Part shown: in pieces, positions 25,651 through 34,224 of the stretch
How the letters are laid out: every line of letters begins with the position of its first letter
Numbering within the stretch: the first letter of the stretch is position 1
Assembly (NCBI GenBank): GCA_021828865.1
Contig: JAJZCW010000003.1
Span: 1 to 64,000 of the forward strand
DNA: 64,000 nt
Direction of reading: 5' to 3'
From: Bacillota bacterium
GTDB taxonomy: Bacteria; Bacillota; Bacilli; Alicyclobacillales; SLC66
The notes under the pieces: model-generated
What the model was told of the DNA's origin: nothing
What the model saw: only the letters and a program-made list of their open reading frames with translations
Databases searched by the model: none
Translations under genes and position numbers: made by a program

Positions 25651-26225
25651 TTTAGCTGATCAACTTTTCTGTTCGCCCTTTCCGTTATCGGTACGAAACG
25701 AGTCTGATCATGACGAATCAAGGTGCATATTTCTATGCCGCCGATTACCTTCTATTTGTTTGCAACTACGAGAGGGAGTGGGGAATTATTAATCATGTGG
25801 GAGGATAAAGACGTTATTTTCTATTGTAATCAAATGAATACATTATATTGGTAAATAATATTGCAATTATTAGACTAGTTGTGGAATAATCCCCCCCCTC
25901 GTGGATGCCATCAAAACAGGTGCACATTTCATTCGCAAGTCGTGTGCTCGTTGTATTCGTAAAGAGATCAAGGATGATATTCTACATCTATTGAACTGGA
26001 GGGCACGAATCAATTCTCACTGGACTATCATTTCTCATCATCCAAAGTGACAAAACCACCGTCCTACTATCATCCCTCTGCGCTCAAAGAGCGACTAAGC
26101 CCTTTTCTCACTGTTTTTGCGCAAATAAACGACTCTACCCCCAGAGTCGTTCTCTCTCATTCTTTTCTTTTCCTATGATCCGTCAGGATCACCTTTTTCC
26201 TCTCGATCCGCAGGATCGCCTATTC
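25651..26225. other. Intergenic stretch with short palindromes and no clear gene
   Basis: An open frame at 25658-25808 (ending EREWGIINHVGG) lacks a ribosome site. Another short frame from 25903 contains CARC but also lacks one. From 26085 the DNA is pyrimidine-rich and holds four short palindromes, annotated separately. Confidence 0.5.
26087..26219. repeat. Cluster of short palindromes in pyrimidine-rich DNA
   Basis: Palindromes here: CGCTC-AAA-GAGCG (about 26089), AACGACTCT-ACCCCC-AGAGTCGTT (26128-26151), GATCC-GTCA-GGATC (about 26177-26190) and GATCC-GCA-GGATC (about 26205-26217). Each is followed by C/T-rich sequence. The GCA-loop form recurs as TGTCC-GCA-GGACA near 37390. Confidence 0.6.
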
Positions 26226-26357
26226 CTACAACGCCACCCGCACATAATACGCCACCACCATCCCGACCATGAGCAACACCGTATCACCCAAAATGCCCAA
26301 CACAAATCGTTGCTCCACTTTTCTATCCGCTAATTGATGAATCCAATTTCCAATCAT
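26226..26357 (-). CDS. Small membrane protein, 43 aa
   Basis: AAGGAGGTGA, a near-perfect Shine-Dalgarno, stands eight bases before the ATG at 26357. The product begins MIGNWIHQLADRKVEQRF and continues VLGILGDTVLLMVGMVVAYY, ending VRVAL: a polar amphipathic N-terminus and one membrane helix. The strong ribosome site makes it a real gene despite its size. It faces the 26592 gene divergently. Function unknown. Confidence 0.7.
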   Translation of the reverse strand: MIGNWIHQLADRKVEQRFVLGILGDTVLLMVGMVVAYYVRVAL

Positions 26358-26404
26358 CCATCTCACCTCCTTGCATTTGATTGTTCGTCATCATTCGACA
26401 CACT

Positions 26405-26431
26405 TTGACAAACTCTTAAATTCAGTATAAC
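26405..26431 (+). promoter_or_regulatory. Possible sigma-A promoter for the 26592 gene
   Basis: TTGACA at 26405-26410 and TATAAC at 26426-26431 are spaced by 15 bases, a little short. It points toward the DUF262-like gene about 160 bases downstream. Confidence 0.35.
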
Positions 26432-26591
26432 ATATCCTGTAAGTAATAGTAATATGGACCTTCTGGTTAGAAGTAAGAATTTAGTCAAAAAGAGGGTTAA
26501 AAATCAAGGAATTTCAAGGATACATCGCTATCGGAAACAAAACTATTTACATTCATGATCTTTAACTTTCTCTTGATTCGGGGTGATGACC

Positions 26592-27083
26592 ATGATCGTG
26601 CTCAAGGGAATCAGCCAAACTCTTTCCTCGTTCTTTTCTCAGAATTACGTTCTTGATCGCTACCATCAAACATTTACTTGGGATGAAAATAAAATCACTG
26701 ATTACCTTACGTCGATCTTTCAACGGTTTCGAATTGCTCCGCTAAGCGATTACACGTTAGGGTACGTTCTCCTGATCGACCAGCGAATTATTGACGGCAA
26801 CCATCGCGTCACGATCCTCTCTAATTTGTTGCAAACCCTTTATCCATTTTGGGTGCGTCAAAGTGGGCAGATGGTCATGCATAACGTCGAGCATTTTCCA
26901 TCATTAATTCATCTAACCATCGCGCAGAAACCATCGTCTACCGACATCACCACAATCAATTCAACAATTCCCCTCGATCTTCAAGCCCTGATCAAACACA
27001 TCATCGAACAGCAATTGGCGGAAGATCACTACACTCTATTTGTCGAGTGGCTGTTCACCCATGGTATTTTGATCGTTGTATAA
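26592..27083 (+). CDS. Short DUF262-like protein, 163 aa
   Basis: GGGGTG lies six bases before the ATG at 26592. Residues 12-80 match the DUF262 N-terminus: SFFSQNYVLDRYHQTFTWDENKITDYLTSIFQRF, then LIDQRIIDGNHRVTILSNLL. The signature DGQQR is DGNHR (68-72). The protein is only 163 residues, much shorter than full DUF262 proteins, and ends in a hydrophobic helix. It may be a truncated or minimal relative of the 342-residue protein at 21574-22602. Role unknown; defence is possible from the family. Confidence 0.7.
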   Translation: MIVLKGISQTLSSFFSQNYVLDRYHQTFTWDENKITDYLTSIFQRFRIAPLSDYTLGYVLLIDQRIIDGNHRVTILSNLLQTLYPFWVRQSGQMVMHNVEHFPSLIHLTIAQKPSSTDITTINSTIPLDLQALIKHIIEQQLAEDHYTLFVEWLFTHGILIVV

Positions 27084-27108
27084 GGGGAATGGTGATCTGG
27101 CAACGGGA

Positions 27109-27771
27109 CTATCGCTTTTTCCCTACCACGAACCACAACTGCAAATTCTCAGACTCTCCACTGGGATCAGACTCTGTTTGCGTGTGAAGGGTGTGCGTCA
27201 ACACCTCATACTTCCCTTCGAATATTCGCAACAGCTCTTCTTCCGTGTAAAAATGAAGCGGCTTGCCTTCGTGCTTTTCAAACGTATCAGCTTCCACCTC
27301 ACGTCCAATTCCGTAGTTGTTTTGGTCATATACGGAAATGCAGGTCAACGCCAACATCCCTCCTGGTTTTACCATGGCATCCATCCGCTCCATCAATCGC
27401 TGACGATCACCCGCAAGAAACAGGTGCAGAACATTGGAAAGATAAATACCATCAAACTGCATCCCATTTAGTACTACTGGATCAAAGAGATCTCCCACCA
27501 GGTAGTTGACATTGATCCCCCGTCGACTTGCATCCTCTGTTGCCAGTTGGATCGCCACATCAGAAACATCAAACGCAGTCACTTGAAATCCCTGCTTGGC
27601 TAACCACATACTATTTCGTCCGTATCCACAACCAGGCACCAGCACTTCGCTGATCTGATATTTCCGAAACCAGTCATCCGCCATCCTTGCAGACGGTGTG
27701 GCGTCATCTCCCCATATCCGACCATCCGCATAACGAGAATTCCAATATGAGTTCATCGATGGCGTCATCAT
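27109..27771 (-). CDS. Class I SAM-dependent methyltransferase, 220 aa
   Basis: Motif I is VLVPGCGYGRNSMWLAKQGFQVTAFDVS (SAM-binding GxGxG-type loop and acidic residue at the end of strand 2). YLVGDLFDPVVLNGMQFDGIYLSNVLHLF gives motifs II/III. The layout resembles TehB or thiopurine-type methyltransferases. Its ATG overlaps the stop of the upstream methyltransferase gene (ATGA, four bases), so they are co-translated. Substrate unknown. Confidence 0.88.
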   Translation of the reverse strand: MMTPSMNSYWNSRYADGRIWGDDATPSARMADDWFRKYQISEVLVPGCGYGRNSMWLAKQGFQVTAFDVSDVAIQLATEDASRRGINVNYLVGDLFDPVVLNGMQFDGIYLSNVLHLFLAGDRQRLMERMDAMVKPGGMLALTCISVYDQNNYGIGREVEADTFEKHEGKPLHFYTEEELLRIFEGKYEVLTHTLHTQTESDPSGESENLQLWFVVGKKR

Positions 27772-28547
27772 AGCTTAAACCCGTGAATTAGTGCGCACTT
27801 TAAGCAAAAAGAACTCGGCGTTCCATCATCGTTCAGTTGGACTTGAAACTCATCTCTGCACAATTCAGATGCCCCTTGAAGATAAGCCACCAATTGGTTC
27901 CGCATCGCATCTGGAGTTCGCGCTCGTTCGACCCAGTCCTGAAAATCCAGTGAAAGATTCCATGTCGAAAGTTCCTTATATTCCATTGCAAAGTCTTCGA
28001 ATAGCAACTTGTACTCAGATAACCGATGTTCCCGCACATGAGAGGGATCTCTCAACCGATCCAAGCGGTTTACAAATAAATCCAATTCGTCGATTTCAGG
28101 TGCATAGTGATCGACCAGTACCAGCGAGCCTCCTGGTTTTAAGACCCGCGATATTTCCTGGATCGCTTTTTTGATATCACCAAAGTGGTGAGAGGCAAAC
28201 CGACACGTGACCACATCAAACGATTCAGACGAAAAAGGGATATTCTCGGCATCCCCCACTTGAAACTTTACATTGCTTATTCCTCGCTCATCGGCTAAGC
28301 GAGTTGCCACTTTAACCATTGCATCAGTCAGATCCATTCCCACACACTCTGAGACAAAAGGCGAGAATGCCAGCGCCGTATGCCCTGCACCCGTCCCAAG
28401 ATCAAGGATACGCTCATGGCCGTAAAGCGACATAGAACCAACCATTTTCCGTAAATCTTTCCCTTCAGCAAAAAGTGCTGATGTTCGATAATCCATAGCA
28501 TTCTGAGAAAACTGAAGGCGCACAGCATCCTTGTTTTGATTCTCCAA
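27768..28547 (-). CDS. UbiE-like SAM-dependent methyltransferase, 259 aa
   Basis: Motif I ILDLGTGAGHTALAFSPFVSECVGMDLT, then FQVGDAENIPFSSESFDVVTCRFASHHF and VLKPGGSLVLVDHYAPE, are typical of Methyltransf_11/UbiE proteins. The TTG at 28547 follows GGGGAAAAGGA. It is the first gene of a two-gene methyltransferase operon. Small-molecule methylation in the cytoplasm is expected; substrate cannot be predicted. Confidence 0.9.
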   Translation of the reverse strand: MENQNKDAVRLQFSQNAMDYRTSALFAEGKDLRKMVGSMSLYGHERILDLGTGAGHTALAFSPFVSECVGMDLTDAMVKVATRLADERGISNVKFQVGDAENIPFSSESFDVVTCRFASHHFGDIKKAIQEISRVLKPGGSLVLVDHYAPEIDELDLFVNRLDRLRDPSHVREHRLSEYKLLFEDFAMEYKELSTWNLSLDFQDWVERARTPDAMRNQLVAYLQGASELCRDEFQVQLNDDGTPSSFCLKCALIHGFKL

Positions 28548-28723
28548 TCCTTTTCCCCCTTATCAGATGATACATTGTTGACCTCATCGTAACTTCAACA
28601 ATTCCATACGTCCAAGATATAGAAACAATGATTCCCATAGTTTTAGTCTATGATTAAAGAAGTTTGTTGTTAACTCCGCATATCATCGCCATACTTATCA
28701 CTATATTCATGTAAATGCGAGTA

Positions 28724-29488
28724 TCATTCCTTACTGCTATTAACCACGATTTGTAATGCTTGAATGGGGTTGCCTGTATATCGTAATTGATGTTCTTTAT
28801 CCCCCACCTGCCAGGCAATGATGTTTTTGGTCACCTTGAGGGGGTTATTTGAAGAACCAGGTTGCTGAATTAAAATGATTCCCTTGTTTTCTGGGGCAGG
28901 CAACATATGGGTATGTAGATAAGCAACCATATCTTTTACCACTTGATTCCCAGCGCCACTACCCCAGAACTGGGTTAGCACAATCCAACGACCTTCATTC
29001 CATTTATAGCTGTATTGTCCTGCACCGCCAGAAAACTCCGCTTTGATTCCTAAGCCTAAATTAATTGCAGGCCCTGACGGATAAAACTGTCCATTGCTTT
29101 GTTCCAGACTTGTAATAGCGCCGATAGCCTTGGCGGCACTGACATACGATTCTCCACTTAAGGCACCTAGCACTTTTACCCAACCGAAATTACTTCCCCA
29201 GATCCAACCTGCATGCGCTGGGAGCGTTCGTTTTTTAGGATCTGAAAAACGAACATACTGACCCAATGAGAGTTTAATGATAGCTCCCTTTATCAATTGT
29301 AGCGAGGGCAATTCTGATTTCGGTTGATCAAAATAAATGGTATATTCCCTTCCTAACTTAAGCGGTTCCCCTTCTGAATCGACTGAAACAATTGGTTCCA
29401 TAACATCCAATTGAATGGAATCAATGACATTGTTGGATTGGCTTACATTAGTGATCATTCCTTCTACAGTATAAATATGAGAAATCAA
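28724..29488 (-). CDS. Downstream half of a split secreted protein (repeat 2 plus C-terminal domain)
   Basis: This frame has no signal peptide. Reading upstream it stays open without interruption through 29644 to a TAA at 29645-29647, behind which lies the other half. Its first 100 residues (IYTVEGMITNVSQSNNVIDSIQLDV... GREYTIYFDQPKSELPSLQL) duplicate the end of the upstream half. The C-terminal 130 residues (VKDMVAYLHTHMLPAPENKG, QALQIVV) align with the lipoprotein at 31195-32034 (AKKLVTYLHTHKLPPTKG). A weak AAGGTGAG before the TTG at 29488 could allow restart, but without a signal peptide the product would stay inside the cell. Confidence 0.6.
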   Translation of the reverse strand: MISHIYTVEGMITNVSQSNNVIDSIQLDVMEPIVSVDSEGEPLKLGREYTIYFDQPKSELPSLQLIKGAIIKLSLGQYVRFSDPKKRTLPAHAGWIWGSNFGWVKVLGALSGESYVSAAKAIGAITSLEQSNGQFYPSGPAINLGLGIKAEFSGGAGQYSYKWNEGRWIVLTQFWGSGAGNQVVKDMVAYLHTHMLPAPENKGIILIQQPGSSNNPLKVTKNIIAWQVGDKEHQLRYTGNPIQALQIVVNSSKE

Positions 29489-29644
29489 CTCACCTTGACT
29501 TATTGAGTTCTTAAGATTGAAATTATATCCACCAACAGATTTATATTTTGGAGAGCTTTTCGTACTTGTTGAATTTTCCCAGGTCGGTGTTTTTACCCAG
29601 TCAAAATTACTTCCCCAAATCCAACCTGCATTCGCTGGAAGTGT

Positions 29645-30127
29645 TTATTTTTTTGCATTGGAGTAACGAATAAATTGTGAAAACGTAACATCAATATAGA
29701 TTCCATGTTTTAACTGCAAAGAACCCAACTCTGATTTCGGTTGATCTAAATAAATAGTGTAACTCTTTAATTGTTGTAATGGCTCGTATGATCCTCTAGG
29801 CATTATAGATTTAATGACTAACAATTGAATTGATTGAATGCCACTTTGAGTTTGATTTACTTTGGTTATTTCCCCCAACACAGAATAGAGTTTACCAATG
29901 CATTGACCTTGACTTGTTGATTGATTAAGATTGTACCCACCCGTTTTTATTGACTGGCTATTTATTTCCGTAGAATGAGTAGGTTTTGATGATGTTTGAC
30001 TTTGCGTGTTGGAATTATGATGACTAGCGTTGGTTATCGTCGAATTTGCGGATACTGTTCCATACCCCGTCAAAATTAGTGCGCTTGCCATCATTGCAGA
30101 GAATGTATACAGAGTTGCTCTTCTCAA
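29645..30127 (-). CDS. Upstream half of a split secreted protein (signal peptide plus repeat 1)
   Basis: The TTG at 30127 has AGAGG about eight bases before it. The signal peptide ends MASALILTGYGTVSAN, which has the shape of a lipobox, but its Cys is Tyr (TAT; a single base from TGT), so lipidation is lost. A Ser/Thr/Asn linker leads into LYSVLGEITKVNQTQSGIQSIQLLV and YTIYLDQPKSELGSLQL, then RYSNAKK and a TAA. In the second repeat this place reads RFSDPKKRTLPAHAGWIWG, and the DNA after the TAA reads TLPANAGWIWG in frame. It is therefore a nonsense-interrupted gene. Confidence 0.65.
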   Translation of the reverse strand: MRRATLYTFSAMMASALILTGYGTVSANSTITNASHHNSNTQSQTSSKPTHSTEINSQSIKTGGYNLNQSTSQGQCIGKLYSVLGEITKVNQTQSGIQSIQLLVIKSIMPRGSYEPLQQLKSYTIYLDQPKSELGSLQLKHGIYIDVTFSQFIRYSNAKK

Positions 30128-30136
30128 ATAAACCAC

Positions 30137-30328
30137 CTCTTCATTTAATCTAAGAACTCCAATCTCATCGCGCCAAGCGCCTTTATTCCCTATTCACCAA
30201 TAGTCAATTCTCTTCCACTTTACTCCCGCGTCCTTTATCGCGTAGATTCCGTCCACGCGATCCTGCGTCACTGGCATCCACCCATTCTATTGTGACTAAT
30301 AGCACAAAGCCAGCTATTAAAACCAGAC
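30137..30328. repeat. Palindrome-bearing intergenic spacer
   Basis: The spacer contains GCGC-CAA-GCGC-CTTT (about 30171), of the same type as at 21501, and CGCGT...ACGCG with an 11-base loop (about 30238-30258). No coding frame is seen. Confidence 0.45.
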
Positions 30329-31150
30329 TCACTGGGATATATTGAATTTAATCGGCAAGGATAGCTGAACCATCGTATTTTGAAAGATCCATGGAGCCAG
30401 ATTTTTTATCTGCTGGCTAGTTCCCACAAACACCTCGCTCATAAAAGCCCCATTAACTTGTTGAGATATCGGCTGATAGTAAGCAAAACCAGCTAAGTGC
30501 TGATGATTTTTTTCAGTATATCCCCAAAGTTTAATTTCGGAATTCCAATTGATCAGATTCACTGGCAGGTCTTCCATGTACGGTCCATTATAACCACCAT
30601 AATTCAGTGCCTCCTTACGCGCCGAAGGGAAGTACATGGACGCCGCATCGACAGCACATCCCTGACAAGCTCCTGTTGAAGACAGGTCAACTTCTTCCCC
30701 ATTTCCTTTCAGCGACACGTCGAACGAACCATCCATGCCCACCTGAGCGACACTGGCCATACCTTTAGGTGCCACAATGTAAAAGGAACCTTCCCCCAAC
30801 GGGAAGTAATATGCCATCAGTTGTGATGCTACGGATGAGGGAGCGGATAAACGGACAAAATGGGGTAATATTGGAATCTTGGGTGATGGATACACATAGT
30901 TGGGATGAAGCAACCTCACCGTTAAGTTTGCATTCACTTGTTTATCGGGAAGGACAGGCACAAAAGAAGGAGCAACAGGATTCCCTCCCGCCAATGTGAC
31001 TCCTTGCTTTAATCCATGTTGTTTCGTATCTAAACGATGCGATGCTATATTCACTTTATCAGGATGCGTGTTTGTTGTACCACACCCAGTCAAAGACAAG
31101 ACAACTAATGACATCATTATGAAACCGTTAAATAAAATCGTCTTTTTCAA
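30329..31150 (-). CDS. Lipoprotein of a local paralogous family, 273 aa
   Basis: TTG at 31150 follows AAGGGG by six bases. The lipobox VVLSLTGCGTT predicts lipid attachment at Cys and surface display. The mature part has FYIVAPKGMASVAQVGMDGSFDVSLK, a pair of Cys (ACQGCAVD) and LAPWIFQNTMVQLSLPI. These match the N-terminal half of the secreted protein at 12450-13874, indicating dispersed duplication. Function unknown. A family-specific extracellular domain is all that can be said. Confidence 0.75.
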   Translation of the reverse strand: MKKTILFNGFIMMSLVVLSLTGCGTTNTHPDKVNIASHRLDTKQHGLKQGVTLAGGNPVAPSFVPVLPDKQVNANLTVRLLHPNYVYPSPKIPILPHFVRLSAPSSVASQLMAYYFPLGEGSFYIVAPKGMASVAQVGMDGSFDVSLKGNGEEVDLSSTGACQGCAVDAASMYFPSARKEALNYGGYNGPYMEDLPVNLINWNSEIKLWGYTEKNHQHLAGFAYYQPISQQVNGAFMSEVFVGTSQQIKNLAPWIFQNTMVQLSLPIKFNISQ

Positions 31151-31194
31151 GTTAATCCCCTTCTTCAACTCCTGAATCGTTCAGGAATACTTCT

Positions 31195-32034
31195 CTACGA
31201 TCTACACACCCGCATCGACACCACCATTTTTGCCGCCTCTAGCCCAGAGTGGTCATCGAAGCACGAATACACCACTTTACCAAACGCCCATTCTGCCAAT
31301 GTATGGTCACCATCCCCTGCGATATTGACCCCGAACACTCCTTTTGTCGGAGGCAATTTGTGTGTGTGGAGATACGTGACGAGTTTTTTTGCTTCTTGGA
31401 TGTCGTAAGGAAGTGCCGTATCCGTCACCTCCAATGTCCACTTCGCTTGATGCCATATCACCATGGGATTGAACGAAGACGAATAGGCGAGTCCCTGAAT
31501 GCCGTTCCCAAGATCAACCGTAGCACCTTTACTTTTTGCTGGCGGCGATAAGTAGGCGGAAGCCATTCCTCTTTGCTGTCTATACAGTTGAGTCAATGCC
31601 GCTTTAGCCGATGGATATTGGGTACCGCCAAACGAACCAATGATACCTGCATCACCTGTATTGGTATAGTACGGATTTGACAGTGCAGGACTGTTGATCG
31701 GTAACTGCCGATACGTCCACTGTAAACCGATCAAATAATTATTGGCACTACTTTGAACAAACGCACCCATATACCAGTTTTCGCGAGTCTCATGAGGAGA
31801 ATAATCAGGAAGCGTGGGTGCTAATAGAACCATCTTTGTCTTCGTTACATGTTTCATCGCGTTTTTGATGATTGGAGAAAATCGTTCATTTGACGATGCC
31901 CTCAATTCATATACCGAAACCGTTGATTCTTTAGCGCCTGTTGAACTAAGATGCTTCGTAGTCGTCCCGCAACCTGTCAACGCCATGAACCCAACTATCA
32001 ATACGGGAACAATCATTACTACCGTTTTACTCAT
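31195..32034 (-). CDS. Lipoprotein of a local paralogous family, 279 aa
   Basis: ATG at 32034 is preferred (GGGGTG ten bases upstream) over a longer frame that would overlap the next gene. The lipobox FMALTGCGTT is clear. The C-terminal half contains TALTQLYRQQRG..., KWTLEVTDTALPYDIQEAKKLVTYLHTHKLPPTKG and a closing LEAAKMVVSM. These align with the C-terminal domain of the split protein at 28724-29488. It is the second gene of a run of related lipoprotein genes (28.7-33 kb) on one strand. Confidence 0.75.
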   Translation of the reverse strand: MSKTVVMIVPVLIVGFMALTGCGTTTKHLSSTGAKESTVSVYELRASSNERFSPIIKNAMKHVTKTKMVLLAPTLPDYSPHETRENWYMGAFVQSSANNYLIGLQWTYRQLPINSPALSNPYYTNTGDAGIIGSFGGTQYPSAKAALTQLYRQQRGMASAYLSPPAKSKGATVDLGNGIQGLAYSSSFNPMVIWHQAKWTLEVTDTALPYDIQEAKKLVTYLHTHKLPPTKGVFGVNIAGDGDHTLAEWAFGKVVYSCFDDHSGLEAAKMVVSMRVCRS

Positions 32035-32095
32035 GTAGATGGCACCCCTTGATTCAACGCTAGAATTAGATTCCACCATTCCTTTGAAAAATTGC

Positions 32096-32965
32096 CTACT
32101 CAAAATGCCACTGATGGGTTACCACATTCCATGACCCACGAATGCCTGAACCAGATGAAAATTCCACCAATGTTCCATTTTCCACTATATTTGAGATAGT
32201 GATATGCCCAATCTGTCGAGGAGATGGGTACATTTTTATGAGTGGCATCAAGTAATAAAAATAGCCATTCCTTTTTCCTCGGTTCATTTCCACAACACGG
32301 ATATAAGTTATTTTTGAATGAAGTTTTTTATAAATTGAGACATATCTCGCCCCGAATCCCCCATTTTTAGAATGCCAGTCCCCATCGATCCATGCGCCCG
32401 TAGTTCCGATTCCGATGAAACGGTCAGGCATCATTAGGTGCAAAGGCTGTATGGGATCAATATTGACGAAGGATGATTTATCCTTTACTGATGAAAACCA
32501 CCACTGATGCGTTTGTAGGTTAAATGTCCCAGTCACACCCGAAGTCGATACAAAATGAAGAAGCATCCATTTCTCCCTCCCACTCTCGGCAATCCTGTCG
32601 ATGGCAATATGCCCGATATCGCGTGGACAATCATACATAGGTTCAACGAGAGAAGGAGTTGACGAAGCCATGTCCAAATTCAAGACACTAATAACGGGTT
32701 GACTCGCATCATGCTTCGTACCAAATTCAGTGAAGACGAATCGAGAACCGAACATCTCCTTCTCATGCCAATCACCATCGATCCACACACTATCTGCGTT
32801 GTCAAATAAATGATTTTGCATAGACGGCGCATCCCAAACCAAATAGCGGCTAATCGGATCAGGATTTTCATTCGCAATGTTTGACGAGGCATAGCCGTGT
32901 TCAGCTAACGAAAACATGAATACACTGATCAAACTAATAATGGTGATAGATTTTCGAATGTTCAC
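32096..32965 (-). CDS. Secreted protein with two internal repeats, 289 aa
   Basis: GTG at 32965 follows GGGGAAATATTC. The signal peptide is MNIRKSITIISLISVFMFSLAEHGYA. The mature part consists of two repeats of about 105 residues. Each begins with WIDGDWHEKEMFGSRFV or WIDGDWHSKNGGFGARYV, passes RDIGHIAIDRIAESG or RQIGHITISNIVENG, and ends with VTGTFNLQTHQWWFS or IRGSWNVVTHQWHFE. The repeats point to an extracellular beta-sandwich repeat protein. Function unknown. Confidence 0.75.
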   Translation of the reverse strand: MNIRKSITIISLISVFMFSLAEHGYASSNIANENPDPISRYLVWDAPSMQNHLFDNADSVWIDGDWHEKEMFGSRFVFTEFGTKHDASQPVISVLNLDMASSTPSLVEPMYDCPRDIGHIAIDRIAESGREKWMLLHFVSTSGVTGTFNLQTHQWWFSSVKDKSSFVNIDPIQPLHLMMPDRFIGIGTTGAWIDGDWHSKNGGFGARYVSIYKKLHSKITYIRVVEMNRGKRNGYFYYLMPLIKMYPSPRQIGHITISNIVENGTLVEFSSGSGIRGSWNVVTHQWHFE

Positions 32966-33262
32966 GAATATTTCCCCTGTCTAGCTGATGCAAGATCATC
33001 AATTGAACTGAATCATTATTCATCCCTACTATGTATAGACGGCTGATGAAGCACAAACGTTACAGAATGATCCATGAACTTTTTAGCATATAATCAAACG
33101 CACTTGAATCATAAGCAACACTGCATTAATTGACTAATTTCCTCTAAATGGACGGTGCGGAAACTGATATTGTATTTTTAAAAACTACCTTCTTATTCAG
33201 AGTGAGTATAAAACAATAAGCGCAAAAAACATCTCTATTACCCCAAGAACATTTGACACGTT

Positions 33263-33583
33263 TCATTTAGTTGTTATTGTCTTGATTTGTGCCCGCTTCG
33301 GTAATCCGATCTCAGCCAGTTCAATACGCGCTTTGTTTACTTGTTCCGCTTGAACTTCGAGTATTGACCCGACAATTTTAAAATTTATCTTCAACTGATC
33401 AAGTCTATGTTCTGCTTTGTCCAGCACTTTGCTATTCCCACCATCAAGTAATGGAACATAGCTTATTTTATTCGTCGCTTGCCCACCTGAATGTGCAAGT
33501 ATGAACATTCTCAGCAAGATGATCGCAACAATTCCAATCAGAATAACAAATGAGAATTTTCCCCTCTTAACTCCAAACAACAC
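33263..33583 (-). CDS. Orphan FliF/YscJ-like ring-building domain protein, 106 aa
   Basis: GTG at 33583 has AAAGGTGGTG before it and removes an overlap with the neighbouring lipoprotein gene. After one membrane helix (FSFVILIGIVAIILLRMFIL) comes YVPLLDGGNSKVLDKAEHRLDQLKINFKIV..ILEVQAEQVNKARIELAEIGLPK. FliF reads almost the same way (LFSNLSEEDAAAIV..L.....Y.....ILVPADRV.ELRLQLA..GLPK), including the final GLPK. Only the first ring-building motif is present, not full FliF (over 500 residues). It sits alone, without flagellar genes. It may be a remnant or a repurposed secretion-ring domain. Confidence 0.65.
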   Translation of the reverse strand: MLFGVKRGKFSFVILIGIVAIILLRMFILAHSGGQATNKISYVPLLDGGNSKVLDKAEHRLDQLKINFKIVGSILEVQAEQVNKARIELAEIGLPKRAQIKTITTK

Positions 33584-33630
33584 GGAATCACCACCTTTAC
33601 GAAATCGTTCGACAGTTAACCAAACATTAG

Positions 33631-34200
33631 CTAACGCACTTGAATCGTTGGCAACACGGTATTGACTAATTTTTTCGTTCCCCAAATTTCGACCATCACA
33701 GAAATCGAGTGTGGCTTTAGGATCTTATACTCTTTCCCGTACCCGATGTAGGGAGTCGATTCTTTAGTAAACGGATTGAATTTAGAAGTGTTCACAAAGA
33801 TCCCCGCTACTTGATTTGGCGTTTCCTCCGTGATTTTGATCCCATCTGTAAAACTCTTAAGTAAATCTGCAGGGTTTTGATCCGATTTTTTCACCACCAA
33901 GCCAAGTGATGACACCCCGATAATCTGATTAGGATAGCGAGAATCTGTCCACACGTAACCACCCATTCCGCCATTACCGCCAGTCAGTTTGTGCATGGTC
34001 CACCCTACGGGAACTTGAAAATGAAGGATAGGTTTTGAAAGCCACGAAACGGCTGGCATGGAGACTGATACCGCGTCCTTAAACCCTGCCCTCTTATTGA
34101 GATTCAAGGGCTGGTTCGATTGTGAGTTTCCACATCCTGCTACTGAAAATCCAAGCAATATCACAAGACCGAGGTTTATAATAGATCCCAATTTCATCAT
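33631..34200 (-). CDS. Lipoprotein, 189 aa
   Basis: ATG at 34200 follows GGGGAG by eight bases. The lipobox LLGFSVAGCGNSQ is typical. The mature part is mostly beta (LHFQVPVGWTMHKL, YVWTDSRYPNQIIGVSSLG), in the style of PsbP/Mog1-like or DUF4367-type sensor lipoproteins, but without a diagnostic motif. It starts 25 bases after the permease-prefix gene and probably shares the PadR operon. Confidence 0.7.
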   Translation of the reverse strand: MMKLGSIINLGLVILLGFSVAGCGNSQSNQPLNLNKRAGFKDAVSVSMPAVSWLSKPILHFQVPVGWTMHKLTGGNGGMGGYVWTDSRYPNQIIGVSSLGLVVKKSDQNPADLLKSFTDGIKITEETPNQVAGIFVNTSKFNPFTKESTPYIGYGKEYKILKPHSISVMVEIWGTKKLVNTVLPTIQVR

Positions 34201-34224
34201 TTCGTCCACTCCCCACGCTTTGAT

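Noticed and set aside
25658..25808. Plus-strand open frame facing the LexA promoter
   Set aside because: It opens from a CTG after a stop without a ribosome site; the ATG inside leaves only 32 codons.
29645..29647. Programmed stop-codon recoding in the split secreted protein
   Set aside because: No SECIS, pyrrolysine or readthrough context is visible, and the lipobox is also mutated, so simple nonsense mutation is more likely.
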